Numbered from the stretch's first letter, positions 15,343 through 25,379 are shown. The stretch: 64,000 nt of DNA from Carboxylicivirga litoralis (GCF_025499605.1 NZ_JAFMVC010000018.1:1-64000), one strand, 5' to 3'. Program-made: numbers and translations. The notes: generated by a model from the sequence alone, not told the origin.

Positions 15343-17030
15343 AATTCTTCTTTTAAGCGTTTAAAATAAGATTTAAGTACACCGGCATTTTCTTTGGCAG
15401 GTGTTTTTACTTCTAATATGATAGGTCTTTCACTATGTGCAAACAATTGTGACAGGCTTTCGTTCATCGTTGCTTCGTCACTGGCCACTAAATAGCGGAG
15501 GCCATACATCTCGGCCAGCGGCTGAAGGTTTAATTGGTGCGAGGCTTCAAAATAGTTCTCCAGTTCTTCAGAGTCCGATGGCCCTGGGATAAATCGGAAA
15601 ATACCGCCACCACCGTTATTGATGACGATGATACGCAAGTTGGGTTTTAGGTAATTATTCCAAAGGCCATTACTGTCGTATATAAACGATAAGTCGCCCA
15701 CAACTAATAGCGTTGGCTGATTGTTGATGTAGCTAGCTCCAGCTGCTGTGCTAACACTACCATCAATGCCACTGGTTCCACGATTGCAATAGGCATTTTG
15801 GTTATAAAACTCGTGGAATAGTTGCGCATAACGAATAGCTGAACTGTTTCCCCATTGCACCTGCCAATTTTGTGGGAGCTGTGTTGCTATATGAGAGAAG
15901 GCTTTTAAGTCGTTCCAGCCATTTTTATCCAGGTATTCGTTATGATGTTTCTCAGAGCGTTCAGCACGGTTTAGCCAGGTGGTTTTGTAGCGACTTTTAA
16001 CCGATGTGATGTTAGGCATTAGTTGCTTGAAAAATTCAACCGGTTCAGCTTCAATAGAGGTAGTTAATTGCTGGTATGTATCCAGGTGATGATTGACGGA
16101 ACTGATATGCCAATGTGATTTCGCCTGGTAATTGCGCAGGAATGTTTTGACCATTTTTGACACGACAGGGCCATCCAATGTAATTAGTAGTAAAGGTTTA
16201 AAAAAGTGTACTTCCTCTTCAGTAATGGTTGAAACAACCTTATCAATTCCACTAATTATTTGCTCCCCCTTTACATTAGAGGTCGTCTCGGTTAATACAA
16301 CGACCTGCTCCATATCGGAAAGTTGTCTGAGGACTTCCTGTAAATGTGGATTGGGTTGCTGCATGCCTGCGACTATTAGTATTTTGTCATTATTATTCCA
16401 CTCTTCGCTAAGTGTATTAATGGCTTCGCTACTAATTGAACTACAGGATGTTACTTGCTTTATTTGACGTTGTTTTTCTTCGGGATGTACCGTTTTGCCA
16501 TACAATGGTTCGGCTAAGGGCACATTAATGTGAACAGGGCCTGCTTGCTTGTATTGACAATGGTAAAAAGCTTCACTCACTACACGGTTAACATGCCATG
16601 AACTGGCATTTTTTGAAGTTGGTAGCTGGCAACTGTATTTCACAATATTATCCAGTGATCCTACCTGTCGAATGGTCTGTCCATCTGCCTGGTCAATCCA
16701 TTCCATCGGTCTGTCGGCACTTATCACTACTAATGGAATGTTTTGATAATAGGCTTCAGAGATGGCCGGTGCATAATTAAGTAATGCCGAACCGCTGGTG
16801 CAAACCAATGCCACTGGTCGGCCTGTTTGTTGAGCTAAGCCCAATGCAAAGAATCCCGCACTGCGTTCATCAACAATGCTAAAGCACTCAAACTCGTCGT
16901 GTGCTGTAAAGGTTAATGTGAGCGGTGCATTTCTTGAACCTGGTGAAATAACAACTTCACGCAAGCCTTCGGAGATGCAAATGTCAATTAAGCTTTTTAC
17001 AACTTTTTTATCAGAAACTGCTTTATTCAT
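15339..17030 (-). CDS. menD: SEPHCHC synthase (MenD)
   Basis: A ThDP-dependent enzyme joining isochorismate and 2-oxoglutarate, the first committed step to menaquinone. The 563 residues show the N-terminal ThDP domain ([14 protein letters not shown] at 25-38; [19 protein letters not shown] at 78-96; SADRPMEW) and the C-terminal ThDP/Mg motif region ([14 protein letters not shown] near 440, then NNGGGGIF). Length is normal for the family. It follows menF by 13 bp and overlaps menB. The menC and menE steps are not in the window. Confidence 0.96.
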   Translation of the reverse strand: MNKAVSDKKVVKSLIDICISEGLREVVISPGSRNAPLTLTFTAHDEFECFSIVDERSAGFFALGLAQQTGRPVALVCTSGSALLNYAPAISEAYYQNIPLVVISADRPMEWIDQADGQTIRQVGSLDNIVKYSCQLPTSKNASSWHVNRVVSEAFYHCQYKQAGPVHINVPLAEPLYGKTVHPEEKQRQIKQVTSCSSISSEAINTLSEEWNNNDKILIVAGMQQPNPHLQEVLRQLSDMEQVVVLTETTSNVKGEQIISGIDKVVSTITEEEVHFFKPLLLITLDGPVVSKMVKTFLRNYQAKSHWHISSVNHHLDTYQQLTTSIEAEPVEFFKQLMPNITSVKSRYKTTWLNRAERSEKHHNEYLDKNGWNDLKAFSHIATQLPQNWQVQWGNSSAIRYAQLFHEFYNQNAYCNRGTSGIDGSVSTAAGASYINNQPTLLVVGDLSFIYDSNGLWNNYLKPNLRIIVINNGGGGIFRFIPGPSDSEELENYFEASHQLNLQPLAEMYGLRYLVASDEATMNESLSQLFAHSERPIILEVKTPAKENAGVLKSYFKRLKEEL

Positions 17031-17043
17031 AAGTGTGCAAAGG

Positions 17044-18120
17044 TTAAATATTTTTTAAGACAGACAATAGGGTTTGTGCCTTTAACTGTGTTTCCTGCCA
17101 TTCGTTCTCAGCCTTGCTGCCGAGCGTTAATCCTCCACCAATATATAATACTGACTGTGAGGCATACAATTGTAAACAACGAATATTGACATAAAACTCA
17201 AAATCACCATTATTGACAGGGCCAAGAAAGCCGGAATAATATTGACGTTTATGTTTCTCTGTTTCCAGTATCAGCTGGTAAGCTTTTTCTTTGGGCATGC
17301 CACAGACAGCTGGTGTTGGGTGCAGTTCATACAATAGGCCAATGTAGTTGCCATTGGTCTGCTTTAATTCAAAATTAAAGTTGGTGCACAGGTGCTTAAC
17401 CTGTCCTGCGTTAATCGTAACAGGTTCAGAATATTCAATATTATCGGCCTGGTGCTGTATTAAGGTGTTTTCAATATAATTGGTAACCAACTCTTGCTCA
17501 TCTATTTCTTTGTCACTCCACAGAGAAGTGTCATTATTTGGAATCGTGCCTGCCAACGAAACGGTTGAAAGCCTGTTTTCATGTTTGCTTAGCAGTAGCT
17601 CGGGGCCAGCACCAATCCATGTGCCGCAATCGGGCGAACTAATGGCATACACAAAAGCATGTGGGTATTTATCAGCTAAAGTCTCAAATAAGTTGACGAT
17701 ATGCTCTTTGTGAATAGACGGGCCACATTGAACACGCGACAAAATTACTTTATCCAGCTGACCATCGGAGATAGACTGGTGCATTTGTTCGAAGTGTTGT
17801 TTATAGGCATCAAAATCATCTTCTACCACAGGGGCATCAGCGTCAATAACAAAAAGTCTTGATAAATTGATTTTTTCGGCATCACTCAATTGATCGTATG
17901 TCGTTGAGTAACTCTGGTTAATAAATAAGCCATGTGTTTTCGCATTATCAAAAGGTTCAAATACAAAACCCTTATCCATGCAATGATGCACATTGATGCC
18001 ATTGTATATTATTTCGCTATAGCCTACAAGTATGTGTTTATCAATTTTGTGCGGCAATCGATATAACACAATGGAGTCGAAATCCTTTTTATTAATAGCT
18101 TGTTCGAGTTCTCTTTTCAA
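17044..18120 (-). CDS. menF: Isochorismate synthase (MenF)
   Basis: It converts chorismate to isochorismate at the entry to menaquinone synthesis. At 358 residues it is a short form holding mainly the chorismate-binding domain: KVILSRVQCG (about 124), SPDCGTWIGAGPELLL, STVSLAGTIP, HPTPAVCGMPKEKAY near 275 and the C-terminal IRCLQL...YIGGGLTLGS metal and product-binding part. Being first in menF-menD-menB supports MenF over anthranilate or aminodeoxychorismate synthases. Confidence 0.93.
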   Translation of the reverse strand: MKRELEQAINKKDFDSIVLYRLPHKIDKHILVGYSEIIYNGINVHHCMDKGFVFEPFDNAKTHGLFINQSYSTTYDQLSDAEKINLSRLFVIDADAPVVEDDFDAYKQHFEQMHQSISDGQLDKVILSRVQCGPSIHKEHIVNLFETLADKYPHAFVYAISSPDCGTWIGAGPELLLSKHENRLSTVSLAGTIPNNDTSLWSDKEIDEQELVTNYIENTLIQHQADNIEYSEPVTINAGQVKHLCTNFNFELKQTNGNYIGLLYELHPTPAVCGMPKEKAYQLILETEKHKRQYYSGFLGPVNNGDFEFYVNIRCLQLYASQSVLYIGGGLTLGSKAENEWQETQLKAQTLLSVLKNI

Positions 18121-18144
18121 ATCCCAGACTTAAATAGTAGCTCT

Positions 18145-18152
18145 CAAAGATA
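18145..18152 (-). promoter_or_regulatory. -7 element for the men operon
   Basis: Read on the minus strand this is TATCTTTG, fitting TAnnTTTG, 24 bases before the menF start codon. No matching -33 box is evident. Confidence 0.35.
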
Positions 18153-18379
18153 GTAAATAGGCACAGATTATAAGGAATGGTAACATTTTTGTCAATGTAA
18201 AATTACCGACTTTAAACCTGTAAAAGCATACAAAAGATGTCAATGTGGCAGTCAACCAAGTTGGCTTGTTAACTGTTCATCAATTGAAGAATCTACTTCA
18301 AACTTATATTTAACTGTTTTATACACATTTGTTTGAAAATAATTGAATGGGTGTAGATATTTGATACAAAATTGGAAAA

Positions 18380-20767
18380 ATGATTAAAAAAGAACACATA
18401 AAGGTAAATTGCAGTTTGTGTAAAATACCATTTAAAACATTCTTAAGTTTCCAATATCTGATTAAAGAAATTGAAGCTATTAGCAAGGATAGGTCTCATG
18501 TGATGAACTTAATGGCTGTTGACCTTCTGATGAAGTTGGATGCTGCCCCTGAGTTAAAGTCAGATAATGTAACACAAGCTACACTTGACAGATATCCTGA
18601 TTTGGTAAAGCAATTAATGTGTTTTACATTCAACCCGTTGCAGGATGAGATGGAATTGAGCGCTGCCTGGAAACCATTTGATATGGAAACGGAACTATAC
18701 TCAACTAAAGCATTTAAAAGAATATTGGGTAAAGGTAACCGCATTATTGAATTAGCTAAAGAAGGTGAAATGGAGTTGGATGAGAATCTGATGTTGGTCA
18801 CCGTACTTTATCAAGCTTATTTTATTATCCTGGAGCGTTATTTTAAGGTGGATGTACCTATTGATTTGCCATTTACCCTTAAAATAACCAATGCCGATAC
18901 GAAGGTTGTTAAATATTTCAACAAACGTTTTAATTCGCGTTTTCTAGATATTAGTACGAAAGGAAAAGTGAAGTCATTATCATCAGAAGAGTTAAAAATG
19001 CTTTTGGACAATGACCATGATTTAGACCTATGGAATAAGTTGATTCCACTTGATAAATTTGAATTCAAGGGCTTTCTGCAGTTTCAATATCATGATGTAA
19101 CGCGCGATCATACTATTTCGGAGCTTAAATCTGATTTGCTTAAAAAAGAGACCATCCTCACCAAAGAGGGTTTTTTGAAATTGAGAGATAAAATAAGAAC
19201 CTTAATTGAAAACCCTGAGGCTGAATTTGGAATGGCTGCCAACTATGGCTTTGAAACGAATGTGAATCAAAATTTTATCTGGAACACCATTATTCCTCGT
19301 GAGGAATTAGATTGTCACGATTATAAAGGTACTTTTTACGAGAAGGCATTTAAAGGCAGGGAAATAGTACTCACATCAGACATGGCCGAGTTAGAAAAGA
19401 ATGATGTGGTTGATGGATTCTTAAAACATGGTGTCAGAAGTCATGCCGTGGTTCCATTGTTGTTGGATGGCGAAATAATGGGTATGCTTGAATTTGGTTG
19501 TAAAAAGCCAGGAAGCATTACGATGATTCAACTGAAATTGCTACACGATTTATTCCCTATTTTTGCTTTGGCAATGAAGCGTTCGAAAGAGGATTGGGAT
19601 GATTTGGTGCGATCGGTTATTCAGGAAGAATATACAGCTATTCATCCAACTGTTGAGTGGCGCTTTAGAGAAGCTGCTACAAATTTGATTAACACTGAAG
19701 AAACCTCAGAAAATATCAAACGTGAAGACATCATCTTTCCTGATGTTGTGCCTATTTATGGTGCATCTGATATACGGGGTTCGTCGATTGAGCGTAATGT
19801 GGCTATTCGTGACGATTTAAAAGCGCAGCTATTGGCTGTAAAGCAAATTATTGATGAAGTCCAGGTAGTGGCTGATGTGCCATTAATGAACGATTTGCGC
19901 TATACTATTAATAAACATTTGAAAACCGTTCGTTCGGGCCTTAAAGCTGGTGATGAGGTGGTAATTATTGACTTTTTAAAGAAAGAAATAAAGCCAGTTA
20001 TCGAGCTGTTCAAAGGACGCTATCCACAGATGAGTCAGACCATCTCAAGGTACGAGAAAATGCTGGATCCGGAGCTGGGTGTGATATACAATAAACGCAA
20101 AGATTTTGAAGACAGCCTTACGCTTATCAATGATAAAGTAAGTGAAATTATCGATAAAGAACAGGTGGGGGCGCAGATGGTGTATCCACATTATTTTGAA
20201 AAATACCGCACTGATGGTATTGAATACAATGCATATATCGGGCAATCTTTAGTTAAGGACATGGAATATAGTCCGATATATTTAAAGAATATTCGCTTGT
20301 GGCAATTATTGGTAATGGTTAAAGTGGCGCGTCAGGTGCGTCAACTTCAGCCAATTTTGCCAACAAAGTTGGATATCACCCAATTGATTTTGGTGCATTC
20401 TAACCCCTTGAGCATTGCTTTTCGTCAGGATGAGAAAAAGTTTGATGTTGCTGGTGCTTACAATATTCGATACGAGATTACCAAAAAGCGAATTGACAAG
20501 GCTCATGTGAGAGGAACAACCGAACGCATCACACAGGTTGGTAAAATAGCCATTGTGTATTCGCATGCCGATGAAATTGCAGAATACAGGCATTATCTTG
20601 ATTTTATGCAAAATCAGGGATATATTACCAACAAGGTTGAAGACCTGGAGTTGGAAGATTTAAAAGGTGCATCGGGATTAAAAGCATTGAGGATTGAAGT
20701 AAATTATAATGGGATAGACCTAAACGAGCTTGACGAGAATGTGTATGAAGAAGTAGTTACTAAATAG
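18380..20767 (+). CDS. Large GAF-like domain protein of unknown function, 795 aa
   Basis: A soluble protein without signal peptide or membrane helices. Residues roughly 280-415 look like a GAF sensory domain (FIWNTIIPREELDCHDY, then SHAVVPLLLDGEIMGMLEFG, then IQLKLLHDLFPIFALAMKRS). The flanking helical regions are not recognised, and no kinase, cyclase or DNA-binding motif is seen. It ends 29 bp before ppk1 on the same strand, so it is likely co-transcribed with polyphosphate kinase and the HD-PycTM gene. Its ligand and output are unknown. Confidence 0.7.
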   Translation: MIKKEHIKVNCSLCKIPFKTFLSFQYLIKEIEAISKDRSHVMNLMAVDLLMKLDAAPELKSDNVTQATLDRYPDLVKQLMCFTFNPLQDEMELSAAWKPFDMETELYSTKAFKRILGKGNRIIELAKEGEMELDENLMLVTVLYQAYFIILERYFKVDVPIDLPFTLKITNADTKVVKYFNKRFNSRFLDISTKGKVKSLSSEELKMLLDNDHDLDLWNKLIPLDKFEFKGFLQFQYHDVTRDHTISELKSDLLKKETILTKEGFLKLRDKIRTLIENPEAEFGMAANYGFETNVNQNFIWNTIIPREELDCHDYKGTFYEKAFKGREIVLTSDMAELEKNDVVDGFLKHGVRSHAVVPLLLDGEIMGMLEFGCKKPGSITMIQLKLLHDLFPIFALAMKRSKEDWDDLVRSVIQEEYTAIHPTVEWRFREAATNLINTEETSENIKREDIIFPDVVPIYGASDIRGSSIERNVAIRDDLKAQLLAVKQIIDEVQVVADVPLMNDLRYTINKHLKTVRSGLKAGDEVVIIDFLKKEIKPVIELFKGRYPQMSQTISRYEKMLDPELGVIYNKRKDFEDSLTLINDKVSEIIDKEQVGAQMVYPHYFEKYRTDGIEYNAYIGQSLVKDMEYSPIYLKNIRLWQLLVMVKVARQVRQLQPILPTKLDITQLILVHSNPLSIAFRQDEKKFDVAGAYNIRYEITKKRIDKAHVRGTTERITQVGKIAIVYSHADEIAEYRHYLDFMQNQGYITNKVEDLELEDLKGASGLKALRIEVNYNGIDLNELDENVYEEVVTK

Positions 20768-20796
20768 TTTATTGAAAGAAAAAGCTTCTGGCATCA

Positions 20797-22785
20797 ATGA
20801 AATACCTAGATAGAGATTTAAGTTGGTTATCCTTTAATGGCCGCATATTGCAGGAAATAGCTTCTAAAGATGTACCCTTATTGGAACGTTTGAAGTTTGT
20901 GGCTATTTACTCATCCAACCTTGAGGAATTTTATAAAGTTAGGGTGGCCAGTCATCGTTTTGCACAGAAATACAAAGGCGATAAGCGAAATAAATTTGGT
21001 TATCGACCCTCGTTTATTTTACAGCAGATAAATACCATTGTTAGCGAACAGCAAGCCTACTTGGGTAAGCTGTTTTTTAATGAAATAGTGCCTGAAATGA
21101 CCAATGAAGGTATTAGGTTTTTATGTGGTGTTGTAAATGAAGCTGACCAAAAGCTGCTTGAGCAGTATTACGACAAGCATTTCAAGGAGGAGTTTAAAGT
21201 ACTCGAAATAACTAATGACATCTTCTTAGAGCTTAAAAATCAGGCTATCTATCAGCTAATTATTGATGGCGAGCAACAGTATTTGTTGGAGATGGATTAT
21301 GCCCGATGGGGGCGCTTTATCACATTGGAACAAAACGAGGACTATACCAAAATTGTGCAGGTCGATGATGTCTTTAAGTACAATCTGCATAAAATTCTGG
21401 GCCATGAGGCAGAGACTTATGCTTTTAAAATTTCACGTGATGCCGAATTATACATTGATGAGGAGCAGGACGAAAACATTGTCAAAAAGATTAAAAAGAG
21501 CCTGAAAAAGCGCGATACAGGTCTGCCGTGTCGTTTATTGTTTAACGAAAATATACCCTTTAAGCATATTAATAGCTTGCGCAAGAAGCTCGACCTGGAC
21601 ATGGCCAGCTTAATTGCCGGAGGAAACTATCACAACTATTACGATTTTTTTGGTTTTCCCGAGTTTGAACACAAGCCGCATTTATATTACAGAAGGGATA
21701 AGGAAATAGCTTGTAAATCGCTGGATAACAGTTTGGATTGGTATCAAACTATTGGTGTAAAGGATGTCTTTTTAAGTTATCCTTACCAGTCGTTCGACTA
21801 TGTAACCAGGTTTCTTAAGCAAGCAGCCGAAGATGAGGCTGTTGAAGAAATAAGTACCACTTTGTATCGTGTGAGCAAAGGCTCAGAAGTTGGTATGGCA
21901 CTTGAAAAGGCAGCGAAAAGCGGAAAGAATGTGTTTGTGTTATCTGAGGTTTTGGCACGTTTTGACGAAGAATCGAATATCTATTGGGGCGAGCGCCTGG
22001 AGCAAGCGGGAGCAGTTGTGAAATATGGCATTGACAAGTTGAAAGTGCATGCCAAGGTGTTTTTGATTAAACGACGTGAGAATGGGGTGTTAAAATCATA
22101 TGCCTACCTGGGAACAGGAAATTTAAACGAGAAAACTGCCCGTATCTATGCCGACCACGGTATTTTAACGGCCGATGAGCGTTATACAAAGGACTTGGAT
22201 GAGGTTTTTAAGTTTCTGAAAGATGAACAATACGAGCCTCATTTTAAGCATTTACTTGTAGCGCCATTTGTGTTGCGAACAAAAGTAAAAAAAGCTATTC
22301 GTAAAGTGATGGAAAAGGCCAAGGCAGGAGCGGAGCAACAACTACACATTAAGCTCAATAGTCTTGAAGATCCTGAGATGATTGATTTGATACGTGAGGC
22401 CGCTGATGCAGGCGTAAAGTTTCAAATGGTGGTGCGCGGTATTTGCTGCTATTGCCCACTAACAGAAAAACAGAAAAAGAATGTGACCATTGTAAGCGTT
22501 ATTGATAAATACCTGGAACACACACGCATTTATCAATTATCAGAGAAAGAGACTTACCTGGCATCGGCCGATTGGATGACACGAAATTTATCGAGTCGTG
22601 TTGAGATAGCTTTCCCGATTTGGGATGCCAGTGTCCGGGGTTTGTTATTGAAACAGATTAACTATCAGTCGAATGATGCAAAAAAGGCTCGCCTCATAAC
22701 ACCTGAAGGAGATAATCAATTGGTTAAGGGAAACAACAAATTAAGTTCGCAGCAGTATATGTTTGAATTAGTTGCTAACTTGTAA
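20797..22785 (+). CDS. ppk1: Polyphosphate kinase 1
   Basis: It makes polyphosphate reversibly from the gamma-phosphate of ATP. The 662 residues follow the PPK1 layout: N domain with YLDRDLSWLSFNGRILQEIA at residue 3, head domain, then two phospholipase-D-like catalytic domains. KLKVHAKVFLIKRR (about 419-432) contains the autophosphorylated His region, followed by YLGTGNLNEKTARIYADHG; the second has YLEHTRIYQL and SADWMTRNLSSRVEIAFPI. It sits 19 bp before the HD-PycTM gene and after the GAF gene, a likely operon. Confidence 0.97.
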   Translation: MKYLDRDLSWLSFNGRILQEIASKDVPLLERLKFVAIYSSNLEEFYKVRVASHRFAQKYKGDKRNKFGYRPSFILQQINTIVSEQQAYLGKLFFNEIVPEMTNEGIRFLCGVVNEADQKLLEQYYDKHFKEEFKVLEITNDIFLELKNQAIYQLIIDGEQQYLLEMDYARWGRFITLEQNEDYTKIVQVDDVFKYNLHKILGHEAETYAFKISRDAELYIDEEQDENIVKKIKKSLKKRDTGLPCRLLFNENIPFKHINSLRKKLDLDMASLIAGGNYHNYYDFFGFPEFEHKPHLYYRRDKEIACKSLDNSLDWYQTIGVKDVFLSYPYQSFDYVTRFLKQAAEDEAVEEISTTLYRVSKGSEVGMALEKAAKSGKNVFVLSEVLARFDEESNIYWGERLEQAGAVVKYGIDKLKVHAKVFLIKRRENGVLKSYAYLGTGNLNEKTARIYADHGILTADERYTKDLDEVFKFLKDEQYEPHFKHLLVAPFVLRTKVKKAIRKVMEKAKAGAEQQLHIKLNSLEDPEMIDLIREAADAGVKFQMVVRGICCYCPLTEKQKKNVTIVSVIDKYLEHTRIYQLSEKETYLASADWMTRNLSSRVEIAFPIWDASVRGLLLKQINYQSNDAKKARLITPEGDNQLVKGNNKLSSQQYMFELVANL

Positions 22786-22804
22786 GAGAACAAATTTTTA
22801 GAAT

Positions 22805-24010
22805 ATGACAGATCAGCCATGGACATTATTGGTGACGGATTGTATGCCAATAGCTGAAGAACAAATAAAGAAATACCAGGAAAACGAACATAGCTTTCAT
22901 AATTGGGAACACACGCTCAACGTACTTCATTCTGTTAGTGAAATAGGTATTGGAACACCTGAGATTAATGAAAAAGAGCTGGAGAGTATTCAGCTAGCTG
23001 CTTTGTTTCATGATGTTAAGGCTTGTGAAGAAATTAAAGGACATGAAAAGCGTTCGGCTGCTTTTGCGCGAGAAATTTTAGAAGGAAAGCAATATCCTGA
23101 AGAATCCATTCGATTGGTGGAGCGTGTTATTTTAAGCACTAAGCTGGGGCATCAACCTGGCGATATTTATGAGCAGATAATTAAAGATGCTGATTTATCA
23201 CACCTTAAGAATAAGGATTACATCCGTATCCAGTTTCTGAATCTATTTAATGAAATTAATAGTCGTGTTGACAAAACACCCAAGCAGTGGATTGAAGATT
23301 GCATTGTCTTTTTCGATGATCATCAGTTTTATACTAATTATGCCAAGGTGAATTACCAGAATGGTAAAGAAAAAAACCGTGAGCGGTTACTGGAGTTATC
23401 TAAAAAAGAAATCCAGACAGGAGAGGAATTGATGAAGCAAACAGAGAAAAAGAAAAAGAAGAAAAAGGGGGCAATAGAAAAGCCGGATAAGGGCATTGAA
23501 ACCATGTTCAGGGTCACGTTGCGCAACCATTTATCGTTAAGTCAGATTGCAGATACAAAAGCTAATACCCTCATTAGTGTGAACGGTATTATCATCTCCA
23601 TTGTTTTATCGGCCTTGTTTCCAAAGCTCGATAACAATCCTTACCTGTTGATACCGGCGCTGGTGTTAGTGAGCTTTAGCGTGGCCACCATTATTATCTC
23701 TATCATTTCAACTATTCCGCGCACAACCCATGGTTTGATGACGCGTGAGGATGTGAGCAATAAACGTGGTAACCTCATTTTCTTTGGAAATTTTCATCAA
23801 ATGGAGCAGGATGATTTTGAGTGGGGCATGGACGAATTAATGTGCGACAAAGACTACCTCTATAAAAGCCTCACCCGCGATTTATACCATTTAGGAAGGG
23901 TGTTAAACAAAAAGTACACTTACCTGCGCATGGGTTATATCACCTTTGTGGTGGGCTTATGCATATCGGTAGTAGCTTTTGTCATCAGTCTGTCGTTGAT
24001 TCATTCATAA
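22805..24010 (+). CDS. HD phosphohydrolase domain fused to a PycTM (Pycsar effector-type) membrane domain, 401 aa
   Basis: Residues 1-200 are an HD domain: HNWEHT (about 32-37), FHDVKAC (about 68-74) and KDADLSHL later supply the metal-binding His and Asp residues. A Lys-rich linker (EKKKKKKKGAIEKPDKG, about 214-230) leads to a C-terminal domain with IADTKANTLISVNGIIISIV, two adjacent helices near 260-300 and a last helix near 378-398, the pattern of the DUF5706/PycTM family. In Pycsar defence PycTM proteins respond to cyclic pyrimidine nucleotides, but here no cyclase is adjacent and the partner is ppk1. Confidence 0.8.
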   Translation: MTDQPWTLLVTDCMPIAEEQIKKYQENEHSFHNWEHTLNVLHSVSEIGIGTPEINEKELESIQLAALFHDVKACEEIKGHEKRSAAFAREILEGKQYPEESIRLVERVILSTKLGHQPGDIYEQIIKDADLSHLKNKDYIRIQFLNLFNEINSRVDKTPKQWIEDCIVFFDDHQFYTNYAKVNYQNGKEKNRERLLELSKKEIQTGEELMKQTEKKKKKKKGAIEKPDKGIETMFRVTLRNHLSLSQIADTKANTLISVNGIIISIVLSALFPKLDNNPYLLIPALVLVSFSVATIIISIISTIPRTTHGLMTREDVSNKRGNLIFFGNFHQMEQDDFEWGMDELMCDKDYLYKSLTRDLYHLGRVLNKKYTYLRMGYITFVVGLCISVVAFVISLSLIHS

Positions 24011-24040
24011 CACATTTTACGGAATAGTTGCTCTAATTAC

Positions 24041-24216
24041 GACGGGACGGAGTATCGACCGACGGGAAGCCCTGGTTTTGCGACGGGAACAATCAGACTG
24101 GCGACGGGAAGCTTTGGTGGTGCGACGGGAGCTTGTCCTATTGCGACGGGAAGCCTCAATCTGGCGACGGGAACACTCCTAAATGCGACGGGAAAGGATA
24201 CTCTTACGACGGGAAG
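24041..24216. repeat. Nine-copy array with a 21-bp period (core GACGGGA)
   Basis: The core GACGGGA begins at 24041, 24061, 24082, 24103, 24124, 24145, 24166, 24187 and 24208: spacing 20, then 21 seven times. Most copies extend to GCGACGGGAA; the other 11-12 bases of each unit differ freely. On the minus strand a 61-codon frame (24037-24222) reads the array as heptads with the pattern L-P-V-A-x-x-x, but it lacks features of a real gene. The array follows the HD-PycTM stop by 30 bp. Confidence 0.85.
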
Positions 24217-24229
24217 GTTCATGAATCGT

Positions 24230-24485
24230 GAGGATGCCTATTCAACCGTGAGCTCTGTTGTTTGTGTGTTAGATCCTTTCTTGTCCATACCAGTATGGAG
24301 GTCATTTACAAATAGTAATAAGCACTTCATTGCAAATATTCTAAGATCAAGGTATTTAGTTAATTGGCAACTATCCGATAGTTGGTAGATAAACTTCCCC
24401 GGTTTGTTTATTTCTCTTTTGGGTGCAGTTATATAGTACTAATTTCCCAAAGAAGTTGAAAACCATAACATCTTAATTTATTGGT
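24230..24485. other. Intergenic stretch with two small hairpins
   Basis: No gene is seen between the 21-bp array and the lipoprotein gene. Two perfect inverted repeats are present: TCCATAC-CA-GTATGGA (24284-24299) and CAACTATC-C-GATAGTTG (24368-24384). Neither has a T tract, so they are not obvious terminators. Confidence 0.5.
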
Positions 24486-25379
24486 ATGAACAAACACTAT
24501 GTAATTTATCTGATCCTGCTTATTGCAAGTACATCGTGTGCGCAAAAAAAGCACGAACGTACAAACTGGCAAGAAACTGCTATAGAAATTGATGGCAGTT
24601 ACGACGACTGGGGGCTGCCGCTGCGTTTTTATGATGCTGATACAAAACTGAATTATGCAGTATCGAACGATGCTGAGTATTTGTATCTGGCCTTTAGAAT
24701 TGCCGATGAAGATACCTGGCGGCAAATAATGTTTGGTGGTTTACAAGTTGAGATTGATCCTAAGGGAAAAAAGAAATATCCGTATTTGCTGAAATACCCG
24801 GTAGCTGGGCGTCCTATGAATCGTAATGGAAAACAGGGCCGGATGAATGCTTCGGAGATGCAGGGTGGCGATCGCCCCGAGCCTGCTCAACAAGAGCATG
24901 GCATGATGCCGAAAGGTAATTTTGAAGCTCAGTCTGTTGTGTCGCAAATTGCTATTAGCGGTTATTATAATTTTGAAGAAGAAACCATGCTTGTTGTTGA
25001 CAGTTTATTAAGTATTAAAATACAAACAGGCGAAGATCCCGCCAACGGCATTTGGTTTTATGAGGTGAAAATACCTTTCAATACTTTTCTGGGATTGGAG
25101 GCCTTAACCAAAGACGATATTACCAAATTGGCATTTAAATTCACTGTGGGTGGAGAAATGGAAGGAGGCCGTGGTCGACCCGAAGGAGGTGGTCCTCAGG
25201 GTGACATGGCGATGAGAGGTGGCCCCGGTGGTATGGGCGGCGGAATGCCTCCAGGTGGTGGCATGAGCGGCCCTGGTGGCGGTGGTCCTGGTGGTCCGGG
25301 CGGCCCCGGTGGTGGTCCTTCACAGAAGAGCCAATCATCAGCGATTGAGTTAAAATTGTATCTCAATCTTCCGGAATAG
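24486..25379 (+). CDS. Lipoprotein with N-terminal CBM9-like domain and Gly/Pro/Met-rich tail, 297 aa
   Basis: A lipobox (IASTSC, Cys18) predicts a lipid anchor. Residues about 30-210 resemble the sugar-binding DOMON/CBM9-type fold: IDGSYDDWGLPL, then YAVSNDAEYLYLAFRIADED, and FYEVKIPFNTFLG. Residues about 220-280 are a low-complexity Gly, Pro and Met-rich stretch (GGGMPPGGGMSGPGGGGPGG). The final strand (IELKLYLNLPE) returns to the fold, so the rich segment is an inserted loop. Function is unknown; surface exposure is plausible. A strong terminator follows. Confidence 0.7.
   Translation: MNKHYVIYLILLIASTSCAQKKHERTNWQETAIEIDGSYDDWGLPLRFYDADTKLNYAVSNDAEYLYLAFRIADEDTWRQIMFGGLQVEIDPKGKKKYPYLLKYPVAGRPMNRNGKQGRMNASEMQGGDRPEPAQQEHGMMPKGNFEAQSVVSQIAISGYYNFEEETMLVVDSLLSIKIQTGEDPANGIWFYEVKIPFNTFLGLEALTKDDITKLAFKFTVGGEMEGGRGRPEGGGPQGDMAMRGGPGGMGGGMPPGGGMSGPGGGGPGGPGGPGGGPSQKSQSSAIELKLYLNLPE

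Noticed and set aside
22805-24010. Complete Pycsar anti-phage system
   Set aside because: A PycTM-type domain is present but no pyrimidine cyclase gene lies beside it; the neighbours are metabolic.
24041-24216. CRISPR-like array
   Set aside because: The conserved core is 7-10 bp and the variable part 11-13 bp, far too short for CRISPR repeats and spacers, and no cas genes are present.
24037-24222. Minus-strand 61-codon frame with L-P-V-A heptads
   Set aside because: The heptads follow directly from the 21-bp period of the DNA array; no upstream promoter or conserved ends support a gene, so it is kept as a repeat only.
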